A DNA stretch of 64,000 nucleotides. It comes from Ruegeria spongiae (lineage in GTDB: Bacteria > Pseudomonadota > Alphaproteobacteria > Rhodobacterales > Rhodobacteraceae). The notes under the pieces were generated by a model. That model did no database searches and was not told where the DNA came from. It saw only the letters and a list, made by a program, of their open reading frames with translations. Shown here piece after piece: positions 1 to 8,272 of the stretch. How positions within the stretch are numbered: position 1 is the stretch's first letter; each line of letters begins with the position of its first letter. The position numbers were made by a program, and so were the translations under genes. Location of the stretch: positions 1 to 64,000 of the forward strand of contig NZ_JAMFMB010000008.1 of assembly GCF_023502395.1 (NCBI RefSeq). Reading direction: 5' to 3'.

Positions 1-510
1 GGGGCGCAGCGCGATCGGCGTCCAGTCCGTGACCATGGCATAGATCTCTTCGATCTCTTCGTTTTTTACCGCAATGCAGCCGGCGGTCCAGTCCGGGTCC
101 CTTGCCTGTCGCCGGTTCCGGTTGGGTTCACCGTGAATGAAGATGTCGCCACCCGGCTCCTTGCCCATGGCCTTGGCTTCGGCCCGGTCGAGCGAGTTGG
201 GGTACGAAATGCCCAGCGACAGATGATAGCTGCTATTGGGATTGCGCCGGTCGATCCAATAGGTGCCCTCGGGCGTCTTGCCATCGCCCTTGACCCGTTT
301 GTCGCCATCCGGGGCAAAGCCCAGATCAATGTCGTATTCCTTGAGTATCTGCTCATTGTGCATCAGATACATGCGCCGCGCGCCCTTGTTGACCACCACC
401 GAGGTCACCTTGGGCCCGTTATAGCTGCGAAACCGTCGTGCCGAACTGCTGCCGCAGGCCGAAACGCTCAGCGTCGCAACCGCGCCCAGTGAAAATGTCC
501 GCCGATCCAT
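1..510 (-). CDS. L,D-transpeptidase (YkuD family), C-terminus cut by window edge
   Basis: The reading frame runs off the left edge, so only the first 170 codons are present. It would cross-link or anchor peptidoglycan (or act as a carboxypeptidase) in the periplasm. The N-terminus reads MDRRTFSLGAVATLSVSACG, combining a twin-arginine-like RRTF with a lipobox ending in SAC, so a Tat-exported lipoprotein is plausible. The catalytic YkuD signature is visible: IFIHGEP followed about 15 residues later by TAGCIAV, with the nucleophilic cysteine. The ATG at 510 has GAGG 9 bases upstream; an ATG at 516 (adding MA) is possible but too close to that GAGG. It lies 61 bp downstream of the sodium-channel gene on the same strand. 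Confidence 0.85.
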   Translation of the reverse strand, partial: MDRRTFSLGAVATLSVSACGSSSARRFRSYNGPKVTSVVVNKGARRMYLMHNEQILKEYDIDLGFAPDGDKRVKGDGKTPEGTYWIDRRNPNSSYHLSLGISYPNSLDRAEAKAMGKEPGGDIFIHGEPNRNRRQARDPDWTAGCIAVKNEEIEEIYAMVTDWTPIALRP

Positions 511-571
511 TGCCATCTGCCTCGTTTTTCTCTTTTTTACCCGGATAGAACGAATTTACTAAAAAGCAAAA

Positions 572-1357
572 TCACTTTTTTGTCGTAAACTGCTGGGCAA
601 TCCGGGCCTCGATCGCTTCGAGCCGCATCAAAACCTCGTCGCGATAGGCGTCTGTCTTGACCTCATCCTCGGCATGATGCGCGTCCTGCATCGAGTTCAC
701 GATCAAACCGACAAGCAGGTTCACAACCGCAAAGGTGGTGACCATGATGAACGGCACGAAGAAAACCCAGGCATAAGGATAGGCCTCCATCACCGGGCGC
801 ACGATGCCCATCGACCAGCTTTCCAGCGTCATGATCTGAAAGAGCGTATAAGCCGACAGGCCCAGATCGCCGAACCAATCCGGAAAAGAGCCCCCAAACA
901 GCTTGGTCGAGATGACCGCGCCGATATAGAAGATGATCGCCATCAGGACAAAGACGCTGCCCATGCCGGGCAAGGCGGTGATGAACCCTTCGACAACGCG
1001 GCGCAGGCTGGGCGCGACCGAGATCACCCGCAGCACCCGCAGAATCCTGAGCGCCCGCAGCACCGAAAGCCCCTCGGTGGCCGGGGCCAGCGCGATTCCC
1101 ACCACGAGGAAGTCGAAGACGTTCCAGCCGTTCAGAAAGAACCGATGCCCGCGCGAGATCAGTTTCATGGTGATTTCGATGACAAAAATCGCCAGACACA
1201 GCCGGTCGAGACCCTGGATCGCATGGCCGAAGCGATCCATCAATGCAGGCGAGGTTTCCATCCCCAGCAACACCGCATTGACGATGATGACACCGGTAAT
1301 GAATTGCCCGAACCTCGCATGGTCCACAAATGCGCCCAGCCGCTCTCTGAACCCCAT
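572..1357 (-). CDS. Voltage-gated sodium channel, NaVBac family (NaVSp1-like)
   Basis: A 261-residue single-repeat ion channel that would form a homotetrameric sodium-selective pore in the inner membrane. Six membrane segments are visible. S4 has arginines at every third position (R101, R104, R107, R110 in RALRILRVLRV). The selectivity filter is TLESWS (about 177-182), the NaVBac signature, rather than the GYG of potassium channels. A short C-terminal helix (EVLMRLEAIEARIAQQF) fits the coiled coil of this family. The start at 1357 is preferred because an in-frame extension would overlap the upstream methyltransferase, and CAGGAG lies just ahead of this ATG. It sits 16 bp after the methyltransferase. 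The protein appears identical or very close to NaVSp1 of Ruegeria pomeroyi; that identity is recalled, not searched. Confidence 0.95.
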   Translation of the reverse strand: MGFRERLGAFVDHARFGQFITGVIIVNAVLLGMETSPALMDRFGHAIQGLDRLCLAIFVIEITMKLISRGHRFFLNGWNVFDFLVVGIALAPATEGLSVLRALRILRVLRVISVAPSLRRVVEGFITALPGMGSVFVLMAIIFYIGAVISTKLFGGSFPDWFGDLGLSAYTLFQIMTLESWSMGIVRPVMEAYPYAWVFFVPFIMVTTFAVVNLLVGLIVNSMQDAHHAEDEVKTDAYRDEVLMRLEAIEARIAQQFTTKK

Positions 1358-1373
1358 ATCCGCCTGCTCCTGC

Positions 1374-2609
1374 CTACTTGGCGCCCATATGGTTGATTGT
1401 GAATGAGGCCGCAAGCTCCACATGGGACGACCAGCGGAATTGATCCACCACCTGCACCCAGTTCAGGGCGTAACCGGCGTCGATCAATGTCTTTGCATCG
1501 CGCGCAAAACTGACCGGGTTGCACGAGACATAGGCCAGCACCGGCACCCGCGCGGCGGCGATCTCTGCCACCTGCGCCTCGGCCCCGGCACGTGGCGGGT
1601 CGAGCACCGCTGCGTCGAACTTGGCCAATTCATCCGGCATCAGGGGACGGCGGAACAGGTCGCGCGCCTCAGAGGTGAGTTTCTTGAGCCCGCTTGCCTT
1701 GCGCCATCCGGCATCAAGCGCGCGGGTCATCTCACGATCACCTTCGACCGCATGAATCTCGGCCTTACGGGCCAGCGGCAGGCTGAAGGTACCACATCCG
1801 GCAAACAGATCGACGACTCGCTTTGCGTCCCCGACAACCTCAAAAACAGCCTCTAACAGTGTCATTTCGCCATCTTTGCTAGCCTGCAGGAAAGCACCGG
1901 GCGGCGGCAGGACAGTCATGTTTCCAAACTGCTGGAGGGGCGGGTCGCGCATGGCGATCACCTCATCCTCCCAGCTAAGCCGGGCCAGACCGTGCTGTTC
2001 GGTGGCTTGTGCCAGCGCCAGTTCCAGCGGCCCGTCCAACGGCTTGCCGCCCTTCACCGCCACATCCAGACCGGCATCGGACAGGGTCAGAGTCACCGCA
2101 AGCGCGCCCTTGCGGCTGCCACCCAGCTGCGCCAGCGCCTCCGCCACCGGGATCGCACGCAGTAAAGCCGGGTCCAGCAACTGGCAGTCGGTGATCTCGG
2201 TGATCACCCCTGAGGCGCGGCCGTGAAACCCGGCCAGCGCACCTTTCTTGGTCCGCCGCACCGCCAGCGTTGCCCGACGGCGCGAGGCAGCAGGCGAGGT
2301 GTGCAACGGACGCAGATCAGTTTCGATACCCTGCGCGGCAAGGGCCGTGCGCACCACCTCCTGTTTCCAGTTCGCAACAAACCCATCGCTGGCATGCTGC
2401 AACTGGCAGCCCCCGCAGGCACGATAATGGCGGCAGGGCGGCTTTACCCGATCCTCCGATGGCTCTTCGATCCGGATGTCGGTCAGGACGCGCCCGTCCA
2501 GCGCGCCACTGACCCGTTCACCGGGCAGGGTGCGGGGGGCATAGGTCGGCCCTTCGGCTATGCCGTCGCCCTGATGGCCCAGCCTTTCGATATGGTAAAT
2601 CTCGCTCAT
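1374..2609 (-). CDS. Class I SAM-dependent RNA m5U methyltransferase (RlmD/RumA type)
   Basis: A 411-residue cytosolic enzyme that would methylate C5 of a uridine in rRNA (or tRNA) using S-adenosylmethionine. An N-terminal TRAM-like OB fold is followed by an iron-sulfur cluster motif (C59, C65, C68 and C142; CRHYRACGGC). The SAM-binding loop is VVDLFAGCGTFSLP (about 266-279). The substrate motif DPPRAG and the catalytic cysteine in AYVSCNP (C363) follow. All four cluster cysteines and the nucleophile are present, so it should be active. Its exact target base cannot be told from sequence: the single alphaproteobacterial homologue is usually named only as a class I RNA methyltransferase. It follows the ABC transporter pair by 39 bp and precedes the sodium channel. 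Confidence 0.92.
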   Translation of the reverse strand: MSEIYHIERLGHQGDGIAEGPTYAPRTLPGERVSGALDGRVLTDIRIEEPSEDRVKPPCRHYRACGGCQLQHASDGFVANWKQEVVRTALAAQGIETDLRPLHTSPAASRRRATLAVRRTKKGALAGFHGRASGVITEITDCQLLDPALLRAIPVAEALAQLGGSRKGALAVTLTLSDAGLDVAVKGGKPLDGPLELALAQATEQHGLARLSWEDEVIAMRDPPLQQFGNMTVLPPPGAFLQASKDGEMTLLEAVFEVVGDAKRVVDLFAGCGTFSLPLARKAEIHAVEGDREMTRALDAGWRKASGLKKLTSEARDLFRRPLMPDELAKFDAAVLDPPRAGAEAQVAEIAAARVPVLAYVSCNPVSFARDAKTLIDAGYALNWVQVVDQFRWSSHVELAASFTINHMGAK

Positions 2610-2648
2610 GGCTCGCCTGATACAGGGGCGGCGGGCGACAAAGAACCC

Positions 2649-4481
2649 TTATTCCGCAGCCTCGGTCCGGATGAACCCGCCCGACTGCCGATGCCAGAAC
2701 TGCGCATAGAGCCCGCCCTTGGCCAGCAGGCTGTCATGAGTTCCGTTTTCGACAACCCGCCCCTGATCCATCACGATGATCCGGTCCATTTCACTGAGTG
2801 TGGACAGCCGATGCGCGATCGCCAGCACGGTTTTGCCCCGCATCACCCGGCTGAGCGCCGCCTGGATCGAAGCTTCGACCTCGGAATCCAGCGCCGATGT
2901 CGCCTCGTCCAGCACCAGAATCGGCGCGTCTTTCAGGATCGCTCGGGCCAGCGCGATCCGCTGGCGCTGCCCGCCGGACAGCTTCACGCCCCGCTCGCCC
3001 AGATGCGCCTCATAGCCGGTCCGCCCCTGCCCGTCCTGCAACCCCAGAATGAACGCATGCGCCTCGGCCTTTTCGGCGGCGGCGATCAGCTCAGCCTCGC
3101 TCGCGTCAGGTCGGCCATAGAGAATATTGTCGCGCGCCGAACGATTGAACATCGCGGTTTCCTGCGTGACCATGCCGATCTGGCGCCGCAAACTGTCTTG
3201 TGTGGCGCCCGCGATGTCCTGCCCATCAATGCGAATTTCGCCTTTTTCACCTGTGTAGAGACGCAATAGCAACGAAACCAATGTCGATTTCCCGGCTCCT
3301 GAGGCACCGACAATGCCCAGTTTCTCGCCCGGTTTGATGGTCAGATCGATGCCCTGAACCCCACCAATGTCGCGCCCATAGGCAAAGCCCACATCATCAA
3401 ACACGATCTCGCCCGCCGTGACCCGCAGATCCCTGGACCCGCGCGCATCTTCGATCCGGTTGGCGACGGCCAGCGTCTTCATCCCGTTCTCGATTTCGCC
3501 CACATTGGCGTACATCCCCATCAGCGTGAAACTGACCCAGCCGGTCATCTGCGCGATCCGGATCGAGATGGTTCCGGCGGCGGCGATGTCCCCCGTTGTA
3601 GCGCTGCCCGATTGCCACAAGAGCAGCGTCACCCCCAGCAACATGACCGGCAGAATCCCCGCCAGACACATCAGGATGAACCGGAAACTGGCCGAGAGCT
3701 TGCCAAACTCCAGCGAGCGTTCGCGCATCTCGTGTAGCGCCTCAAGCGCCGCGCCTTCCTCGTGATCGGCATGGGCGAACAGTTTGACCGTCTTGATATT
3801 GGTGATCGCATCGACGATCTGGCCCGACACCATGGCCCGCGCCCCCGCCCGCGCCGCCGAGCGTTTGCGAATGCGCGGCAGATACCAGCGGATCAGAAAG
3901 AAATAGACGCCAAGCCAGCCGATGAAGGGCAGCAAGACCAGCGGATGGATCGAGCCGAGCAACGCCAGCGTGCCAACCAGCGAGGCCAACGCAAAGACCA
4001 TCGCGCTGATCGTCTCGGACACCACCGAAGACATGGCGTTCGAGGTCTGCATCTGCTTCTGCGCGATCCGACCGGCGAAATCATCGTCGAAAAACGTCAC
4101 CGATTGGCCCAGTGTCCAGCGGTTCAGCCGCGCCAGAACCAGCGGCGGGATGTTGGGCATGACGATATAATTGTTCGACAATGCGGTGAGGCCAAAGAAG
4201 ACCGGGCGGATCAGCAGAAAAAACGCCACCGCGCCCAGAATCATGGCGAGATTGCGGGCCGAGAAGAACAGGTCTTGCCCGCCCGATGTCGCGGTGTCAA
4301 TCACTCGGCCCAGAATCCAGGCGGTGCCAGCCTCCATGATCCCGGCTGTAGCCGAGAACCCGGCGGCCAAAAACAGCATCGGCCAAGCCCCCGCAAGGCA
4401 CCAGCGCATGAACGCCCCCAGCCGGTCAGGCGGGGGCGTGTCGATCTTGCGAAACGGATCAATCAGGTCCGCCAGTCTCAT
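2649..4481 (-). CDS. ABC exporter half-transporter (ABCB type), second subunit
   Basis: A 610-residue fusion of a six-helix transmembrane domain (about 35-340) and a nucleotide-binding domain (about 355-600). Walker A is GASGAGKST, the signature is LSGGQRQR, and Walker B is ILVLDEATSALD with the catalytic glutamate present. It begins inside the stop codon of the upstream half-transporter (4-bp ATGA overlap at 4478-4481), so the two are translationally coupled and probably form a heterodimeric exporter of a lipid, peptide or drug. The N-terminus (LADLIDPFRKIDTPPPDR) and C-terminus (FWHRQSGGFIRTEAAE) parallel those of the partner, which points to an old tandem duplication. The substrate is not evident. 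Confidence 0.93.
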   Translation of the reverse strand: MRLADLIDPFRKIDTPPPDRLGAFMRWCLAGAWPMLFLAAGFSATAGIMEAGTAWILGRVIDTATSGGQDLFFSARNLAMILGAVAFFLLIRPVFFGLTALSNNYIVMPNIPPLVLARLNRWTLGQSVTFFDDDFAGRIAQKQMQTSNAMSSVVSETISAMVFALASLVGTLALLGSIHPLVLLPFIGWLGVYFFLIRWYLPRIRKRSAARAGARAMVSGQIVDAITNIKTVKLFAHADHEEGAALEALHEMRERSLEFGKLSASFRFILMCLAGILPVMLLGVTLLLWQSGSATTGDIAAAGTISIRIAQMTGWVSFTLMGMYANVGEIENGMKTLAVANRIEDARGSRDLRVTAGEIVFDDVGFAYGRDIGGVQGIDLTIKPGEKLGIVGASGAGKSTLVSLLLRLYTGEKGEIRIDGQDIAGATQDSLRRQIGMVTQETAMFNRSARDNILYGRPDASEAELIAAAEKAEAHAFILGLQDGQGRTGYEAHLGERGVKLSGGQRQRIALARAILKDAPILVLDEATSALDSEVEASIQAALSRVMRGKTVLAIAHRLSTLSEMDRIIVMDQGRVVENGTHDSLLAKGGLYAQFWHRQSGGFIRTEAAE

Positions 4482-6316
4482 TCAGCGGCCTCCGGGTTCA
4501 TGAATCCGCCCGATTGCCGTGCCCAGAACTGAGCATAAAGCCCGCCCTGCGCCAGCAATTGGGCATGCGGCCCCTGCTCGACAATATGGCCCTGATCCAT
4601 GACCAGGATACGGTCCATCCGGGCAATCGTGCTGAGCCTGTGTGCAATCGCGATCACGGTTTTTCCTTCCATCATGCCGTATAGCGTATCCTGAATGGCC
4701 GCTTCGACCTCGGAATCTAGCGCAGAGGTCGCCTCGTCCAACAACAGAATCGGCGCGTTTTTCAGGATCACCCGCGCCAGCGTCACCCGTTGCCGCTGAC
4801 CACCGCTCAGTTTCACCCCACGCTCGCCGACCTTGGCGTCATAGCCATGACGCCCTTCGGGATCGGCCAGATCAAGGATGAACTCATGCGCCTCGGCCCG
4901 TTTGGCGGCGGTAATCATCTCATCCTCGCTGGCATCCGGACGGCCATACAGGATGTTGTCGCGCACCGAGCGGTGCAGCAGCGAACTGTCCTGCTGAACC
5001 ATGCCGATATTGCGCCGTAAGCTGTCTTGCGTGACATTGGCAATCGACTGACCGTCGATCTGTATCTCGCCGGATTCTGCGTCGTAGAACCGCAACAGCA
5101 GCTTGACCAGCGTCGATTTCCCGGCACCCGAGCGACCGATCAGGCCGATCTTCTCACCCGGCTCGATCACCATGCTGATCCGGTCCAGACCACCGACACC
5201 GCGCCCGTAATGGTGCGACAGCTCGCAGATCTCGATCCGGCCATTGGTTAGCTGCAGCGGTTCGGCCTTGGGCGTGTCCACCAGATCGATGGGCTGTGCG
5301 ATGGTTTCCATCCCTTCGGCCACGACGCCAAGCTCGCGGAAGAAACTGGTCAGCGCCCACATGATCCAGCCGGTCATCGCGCTTAGCCGCAGGGTCAGCG
5401 CGGCGGCAGCAGCGACGACGCCGACCGAAGACATCCCGTGATACCAAAGCCAGATCGCCCAGCTGACAACACCAACGATCAGCAGACCGTTCAGCAGCGT
5501 CAGCACCACATCCATCGTGGTGAAGATCCGCATCTCGACCTGAAACGTCCGCCGGGTTTCCTCGATCGCCTCGCGGGCATAATCGAGCTCCAGGTTGTGA
5601 TGCGCGAACATCTTGACCGAATGGATGTTGGTATAGCTGTCCACCACCCGACCCGTCACCGCAGACCGCGCATCCGATGCCGCCTTGGACGCCGGGCCAA
5701 CCCGCTTTACCGTCCAGCGCACCAGACAGGCATAAAGCGCAAACCAGATCAGCAGCGGCAAAAGCAGCCGCGGCTCGGCCGCCATCAGCAGGATCGCGGC
5801 ACCGATCAGATAGGCAAGCGAGTATGAGATCGCGTCAAAGACCTGAAACACCACCTCACCGGCAGCAGGTGGCGTTTGCATGATGCGGTTGGCAATGCGA
5901 CCGGCAAAATCGTTCTCGAACCAGCCCACCGACTGGCGCAACACGTGGCGATGCGCCCGCCAGCGGATCAGCGTGCCGAAGTTCGGCAGGATCGCATTGT
6001 TCAGCAGCAGCACATCGACGAACTGGATCAGCGGCCGCAGGAACAGGATGAACAGGGCCACGAGGATCAGCTCGGTGCCATGCGCGGCCCAGACCTGCTG
6101 CGGGTCACCGGTCAGCAGATCAACGACCCGACCCATATAGTAGATCAACCCGATCTCAATCGCGGCAACAACAATCGAGATCAGCGAGACCCAGACAAAC
6201 ACCCGCTTGAACGGTTGCGAATAGTCCAACATGAACGGCAATAGCTTACGCGGTGGCCGGTCCTTTTCGGGATAGGCAACAAAAGGGTCGACGAGATTTT
6301 CGAAGTAACGAAACAT
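4478..6316 (-). CDS. ABC exporter half-transporter (ABCB type), first subunit
   Basis: A 612-residue type IV ABC exporter half. The N-terminal membrane domain has about six helices and the C-terminal ATPase has Walker A GRSGAGKST, signature LSGGQRQR and Walker B ILLLDEATSALD. It is the first gene of a leftward run (this gene, second half-transporter, RNA methyltransferase, sodium channel). GGAG lies 9-12 bases before the ATG at 6316. Its end (FWARQSGGFMNPEAAE) closely matches the end of the next protein. Both partners keep canonical catalytic residues, unlike asymmetric heterodimers with one degenerate site. Resemblance to the MsbA/lipid-exporter class is general and no substrate is inferred. 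Confidence 0.93.
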   Translation of the reverse strand: MFRYFENLVDPFVAYPEKDRPPRKLLPFMLDYSQPFKRVFVWVSLISIVVAAIEIGLIYYMGRVVDLLTGDPQQVWAAHGTELILVALFILFLRPLIQFVDVLLLNNAILPNFGTLIRWRAHRHVLRQSVGWFENDFAGRIANRIMQTPPAAGEVVFQVFDAISYSLAYLIGAAILLMAAEPRLLLPLLIWFALYACLVRWTVKRVGPASKAASDARSAVTGRVVDSYTNIHSVKMFAHHNLELDYAREAIEETRRTFQVEMRIFTTMDVVLTLLNGLLIVGVVSWAIWLWYHGMSSVGVVAAAAALTLRLSAMTGWIMWALTSFFRELGVVAEGMETIAQPIDLVDTPKAEPLQLTNGRIEICELSHHYGRGVGGLDRISMVIEPGEKIGLIGRSGAGKSTLVKLLLRFYDAESGEIQIDGQSIANVTQDSLRRNIGMVQQDSSLLHRSVRDNILYGRPDASEDEMITAAKRAEAHEFILDLADPEGRHGYDAKVGERGVKLSGGQRQRVTLARVILKNAPILLLDEATSALDSEVEAAIQDTLYGMMEGKTVIAIAHRLSTIARMDRILVMDQGHIVEQGPHAQLLAQGGLYAQFWARQSGGFMNPEAAE

Positions 6317-6515
6317 GAAACGTGCTCCGGAATGAGCAGATGGAAAGACGTGCGAAAGCGGCGGTGTCAGGACACCACCCGATACGGGTCGGTTATCCCA
6401 GCGTTAGCGGAACCAGATCCCGTGATACATTCGCAGCCCTCCCTTCATGTGACTGAGCGCAGGCTAAACGCAAACCGCCGGATTTGTCACCCGGAAAATT
6501 TTCGTGCCGCAAAAA
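6317..6515. promoter_or_regulatory. Intergenic region upstream of the ABC exporter operon, with a short dyad
   Basis: This 199-bp gap lies between the end of the nucleotidyltransferase gene and the start of the exporter gene, both leftward. It must hold the exporter promoter unless transcription reads through. A perfect short dyad, GGTGTC-AG-GACACC, lies at 6363-6376, about 50 bp upstream of the start codon, where an operator would be expected. No convincing sigma-70 hexamer pair was identified. Confidence 0.3.
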
Positions 6516-7673
6516 TCACACCATTCCAAGCAGTTCGTCGCGCGACAAATCAAACTGAGACCTTATCCAATTCGTCTCTAACTCGGCCAGTTTCGCGCCC
6601 AGCGCCGGTCCCTGAAAATCTGGCATAAGATCGCCCGCGGCCACCGGAAACCGCGCACCGGCCCCGGTTTCGACCAGTGCTTTCCAGCCCGGAACCCAGG
6701 GTTGTTCCAGCAGAGCACAGCGCAGCGCGAGCGAATCCATTGCCGGTTTCGCCTTTGCCCGATAGCCAAGCTCGGCCGCATCCATTGTGCCGGTCGCGGC
6801 CTCGCGCAGGCTGGCCAATGTCCCAATCTGCGCCCGGCTCAGGCGCAACGAGGTGGCTAGATCGGCCGCTCCCAGCGCGGCAAGCCGCCGCAGCGGGTCG
6901 GGGGCAAGGCCCGCCTCGGTTTCAAGATGCACCAGCGGCGCCAGCGCCCGGTCATCAGCGCCCGGCAGCAGTGTATTGAGAACACCGATCGAGCGCATGG
7001 TGGCGATGGACGGGGCAGGGTCCGGGGCAGAGAGCAGTTTCAGCATTTCCGCCCCCACACGCTCGCGCGATAGTCCCTGCAGCCCGTTGAGATTTTCGGA
7101 GATTGCCGACAGCGCGTCGGGGTCAAAGCCCAGCGCGGCATCTCCGTACCAGGCGTGAAACCGGAAATAGCGCAGCGACCGCAGGTAATCCTCGCGGATA
7201 CGGTCCTGCGCCGTACCAATAAACCGGACCCGTCGGGCGGTCAGGTCTTTGATCCCGTCCAGCGGGTCAAGCACCGTGCCATCCGGTCGTGCATAAAGCG
7301 CGTTCATGGTGAAATCGCGCCGCGCCGCGTCCTCGGCCAGATCGGTGGAAAAGGCGACCACGGCACGGCGGCCATCGGTGGCAACGTCGCGGCGAAACGT
7401 GGTGACCTCATGCGGGATGCCGCCCTTGACCAGCGTCACCGTACCGTGGGTGATGCCGGTGGGCACTGCCTTGATACCGGCTGCCTGCGCCAACTCCATG
7501 ACGTGGTCCGGCAGCGCGTCGGTCGAGATGTCGATATCCGAGACTGGCGCGCCCAGCAGCGCGTTGCGCACGCATCCGCCAACAAACAGCGCCTGCGCGC
7601 CTGCATCCGTCAGGCTGCGGCAGACCGCCTGCGTTGCGGGCCGGGTCAGCCAGTTATCACTGATCCGCGTCAC
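6516..7673 (-). CDS. CCA tRNA nucleotidyltransferase / poly(A) polymerase family protein
   Basis: A class II nucleotidyltransferase of about 385 residues that would add or repair the 3' CCA end of tRNAs. The N-terminal catalytic head shows the signature GGCVRNALLG (about 32-41) followed by DIDIST with the metal-binding aspartates. RRDFTMNAL and the RVRFIG...RIREDYLRSLRYFRF block, typical of the family, follow. The start is taken as GTG at 7671-7673, which overlaps the stop of the CoA pyrophosphatase gene (GTGA); a longer in-frame ORF upstream would lie almost wholly inside that gene and has no family similarity. It is the last gene of hslO-Nudix-nucleotidyltransferase. Confidence 0.9.
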   Translation of the reverse strand: MTRISDNWLTRPATQAVCRSLTDAGAQALFVGGCVRNALLGAPVSDIDISTDALPDHVMELAQAAGIKAVPTGITHGTVTLVKGGIPHEVTTFRRDVATDGRRAVVAFSTDLAEDAARRDFTMNALYARPDGTVLDPLDGIKDLTARRVRFIGTAQDRIREDYLRSLRYFRFHAWYGDAALGFDPDALSAISENLNGLQGLSRERVGAEMLKLLSAPDPAPSIATMRSIGVLNTLLPGADDRALAPLVHLETEAGLAPDPLRRLAALGAADLATSLRLSRAQIGTLASLREAATGTMDAAELGYRAKAKPAMDSLALRCALLEQPWVPGWKALVETGAGARFPVAAGDLMPDFQGPALGAKLAELETNWIRSQFDLSRDELLGMV

Positions 7674-8272
7674 GGTGTCATCCGCGCAGCCAGCCCGCGC
7701 AAAATACGCGCCGTCGCGCCCCAGATGTAATAGGGGCCAAAAGGCACCACGAAATATTTGCGGCGCTGTCCCCGCCACCGGCGCGATTCCACAATGAAAT
7801 TTGCAGGCGACGTGACATGAGACAGTGGCACGGTGAACACCTCTTCGACCTCGCTGCGTTCGGGCACCACCTCGAACGGATGGTCAAGCAGTGCGACAAC
7901 CGGGGTCACGTCGAACGCGGTCACCGTTTCGTGCGAGGGCAAATGGCCGATCACCCGAGGCAGATCGCGCGGCAGGCCGATCTCTTCTTCGGCCTCGCGC
8001 AAAGCTGTGGCGGTCACGTCTGCGTCGCCCTCATCCTGCTTGCCGCCGGGAAAGGCAATCTGGCCCGGATGGTGTTTCAGGGCCGAAGACCGTTTGGTCA
8101 GGATCAGCCTTGGCCCATCCTTGTGCATCAGGATCGGCACCAGAACGCCTGCGGGCCGCAATTTGCGCCCTTCCGGCAACACAGCCTCGGGGTTGAGGTC
8201 GAAATCGCTGGTCCCTGGCCCCGGGCGGGCCAGAGCCGCGTGCAGATCCTCGACCGGATCAGTCACTTTCAT
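7670..8272 (-). CDS. CoA pyrophosphatase (Nudix hydrolase, NudL/YeaB type)
   Basis: A 200-residue cytosolic Nudix hydrolase expected to cleave coenzyme A to 3',5'-ADP and 4'-phosphopantetheine. The CoA-subfamily motif (LTKRSSALKHHPGQIAFPGG) directly precedes the Nudix core LREAEEEIGL, with the metal-binding glutamates. The ATG at 8272 lies 14 bp inside the end of hslO and the stop overlaps the start of the tRNA nucleotidyltransferase gene, so the three genes are probably one coupled operon. The C-terminus contains YYIWGATARILRGLA, also characteristic of this subfamily. Confidence 0.92.
   Translation of the reverse strand: MKVTDPVEDLHAALARPGPGTSDFDLNPEAVLPEGRKLRPAGVLVPILMHKDGPRLILTKRSSALKHHPGQIAFPGGKQDEGDADVTATALREAEEEIGLPRDLPRVIGHLPSHETVTAFDVTPVVALLDHPFEVVPERSEVEEVFTVPLSHVTSPANFIVESRRWRGQRRKYFVVPFGPYYIWGATARILRGLAARMTP

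Noticed and set aside
561-580. AAAAAG / CTTTTT dyad at the end of the sodium-channel gene as a terminator
   Set aside because: The stem is only A-T rich with 6 bp and overlaps the stop codon; too weak to call a terminator.
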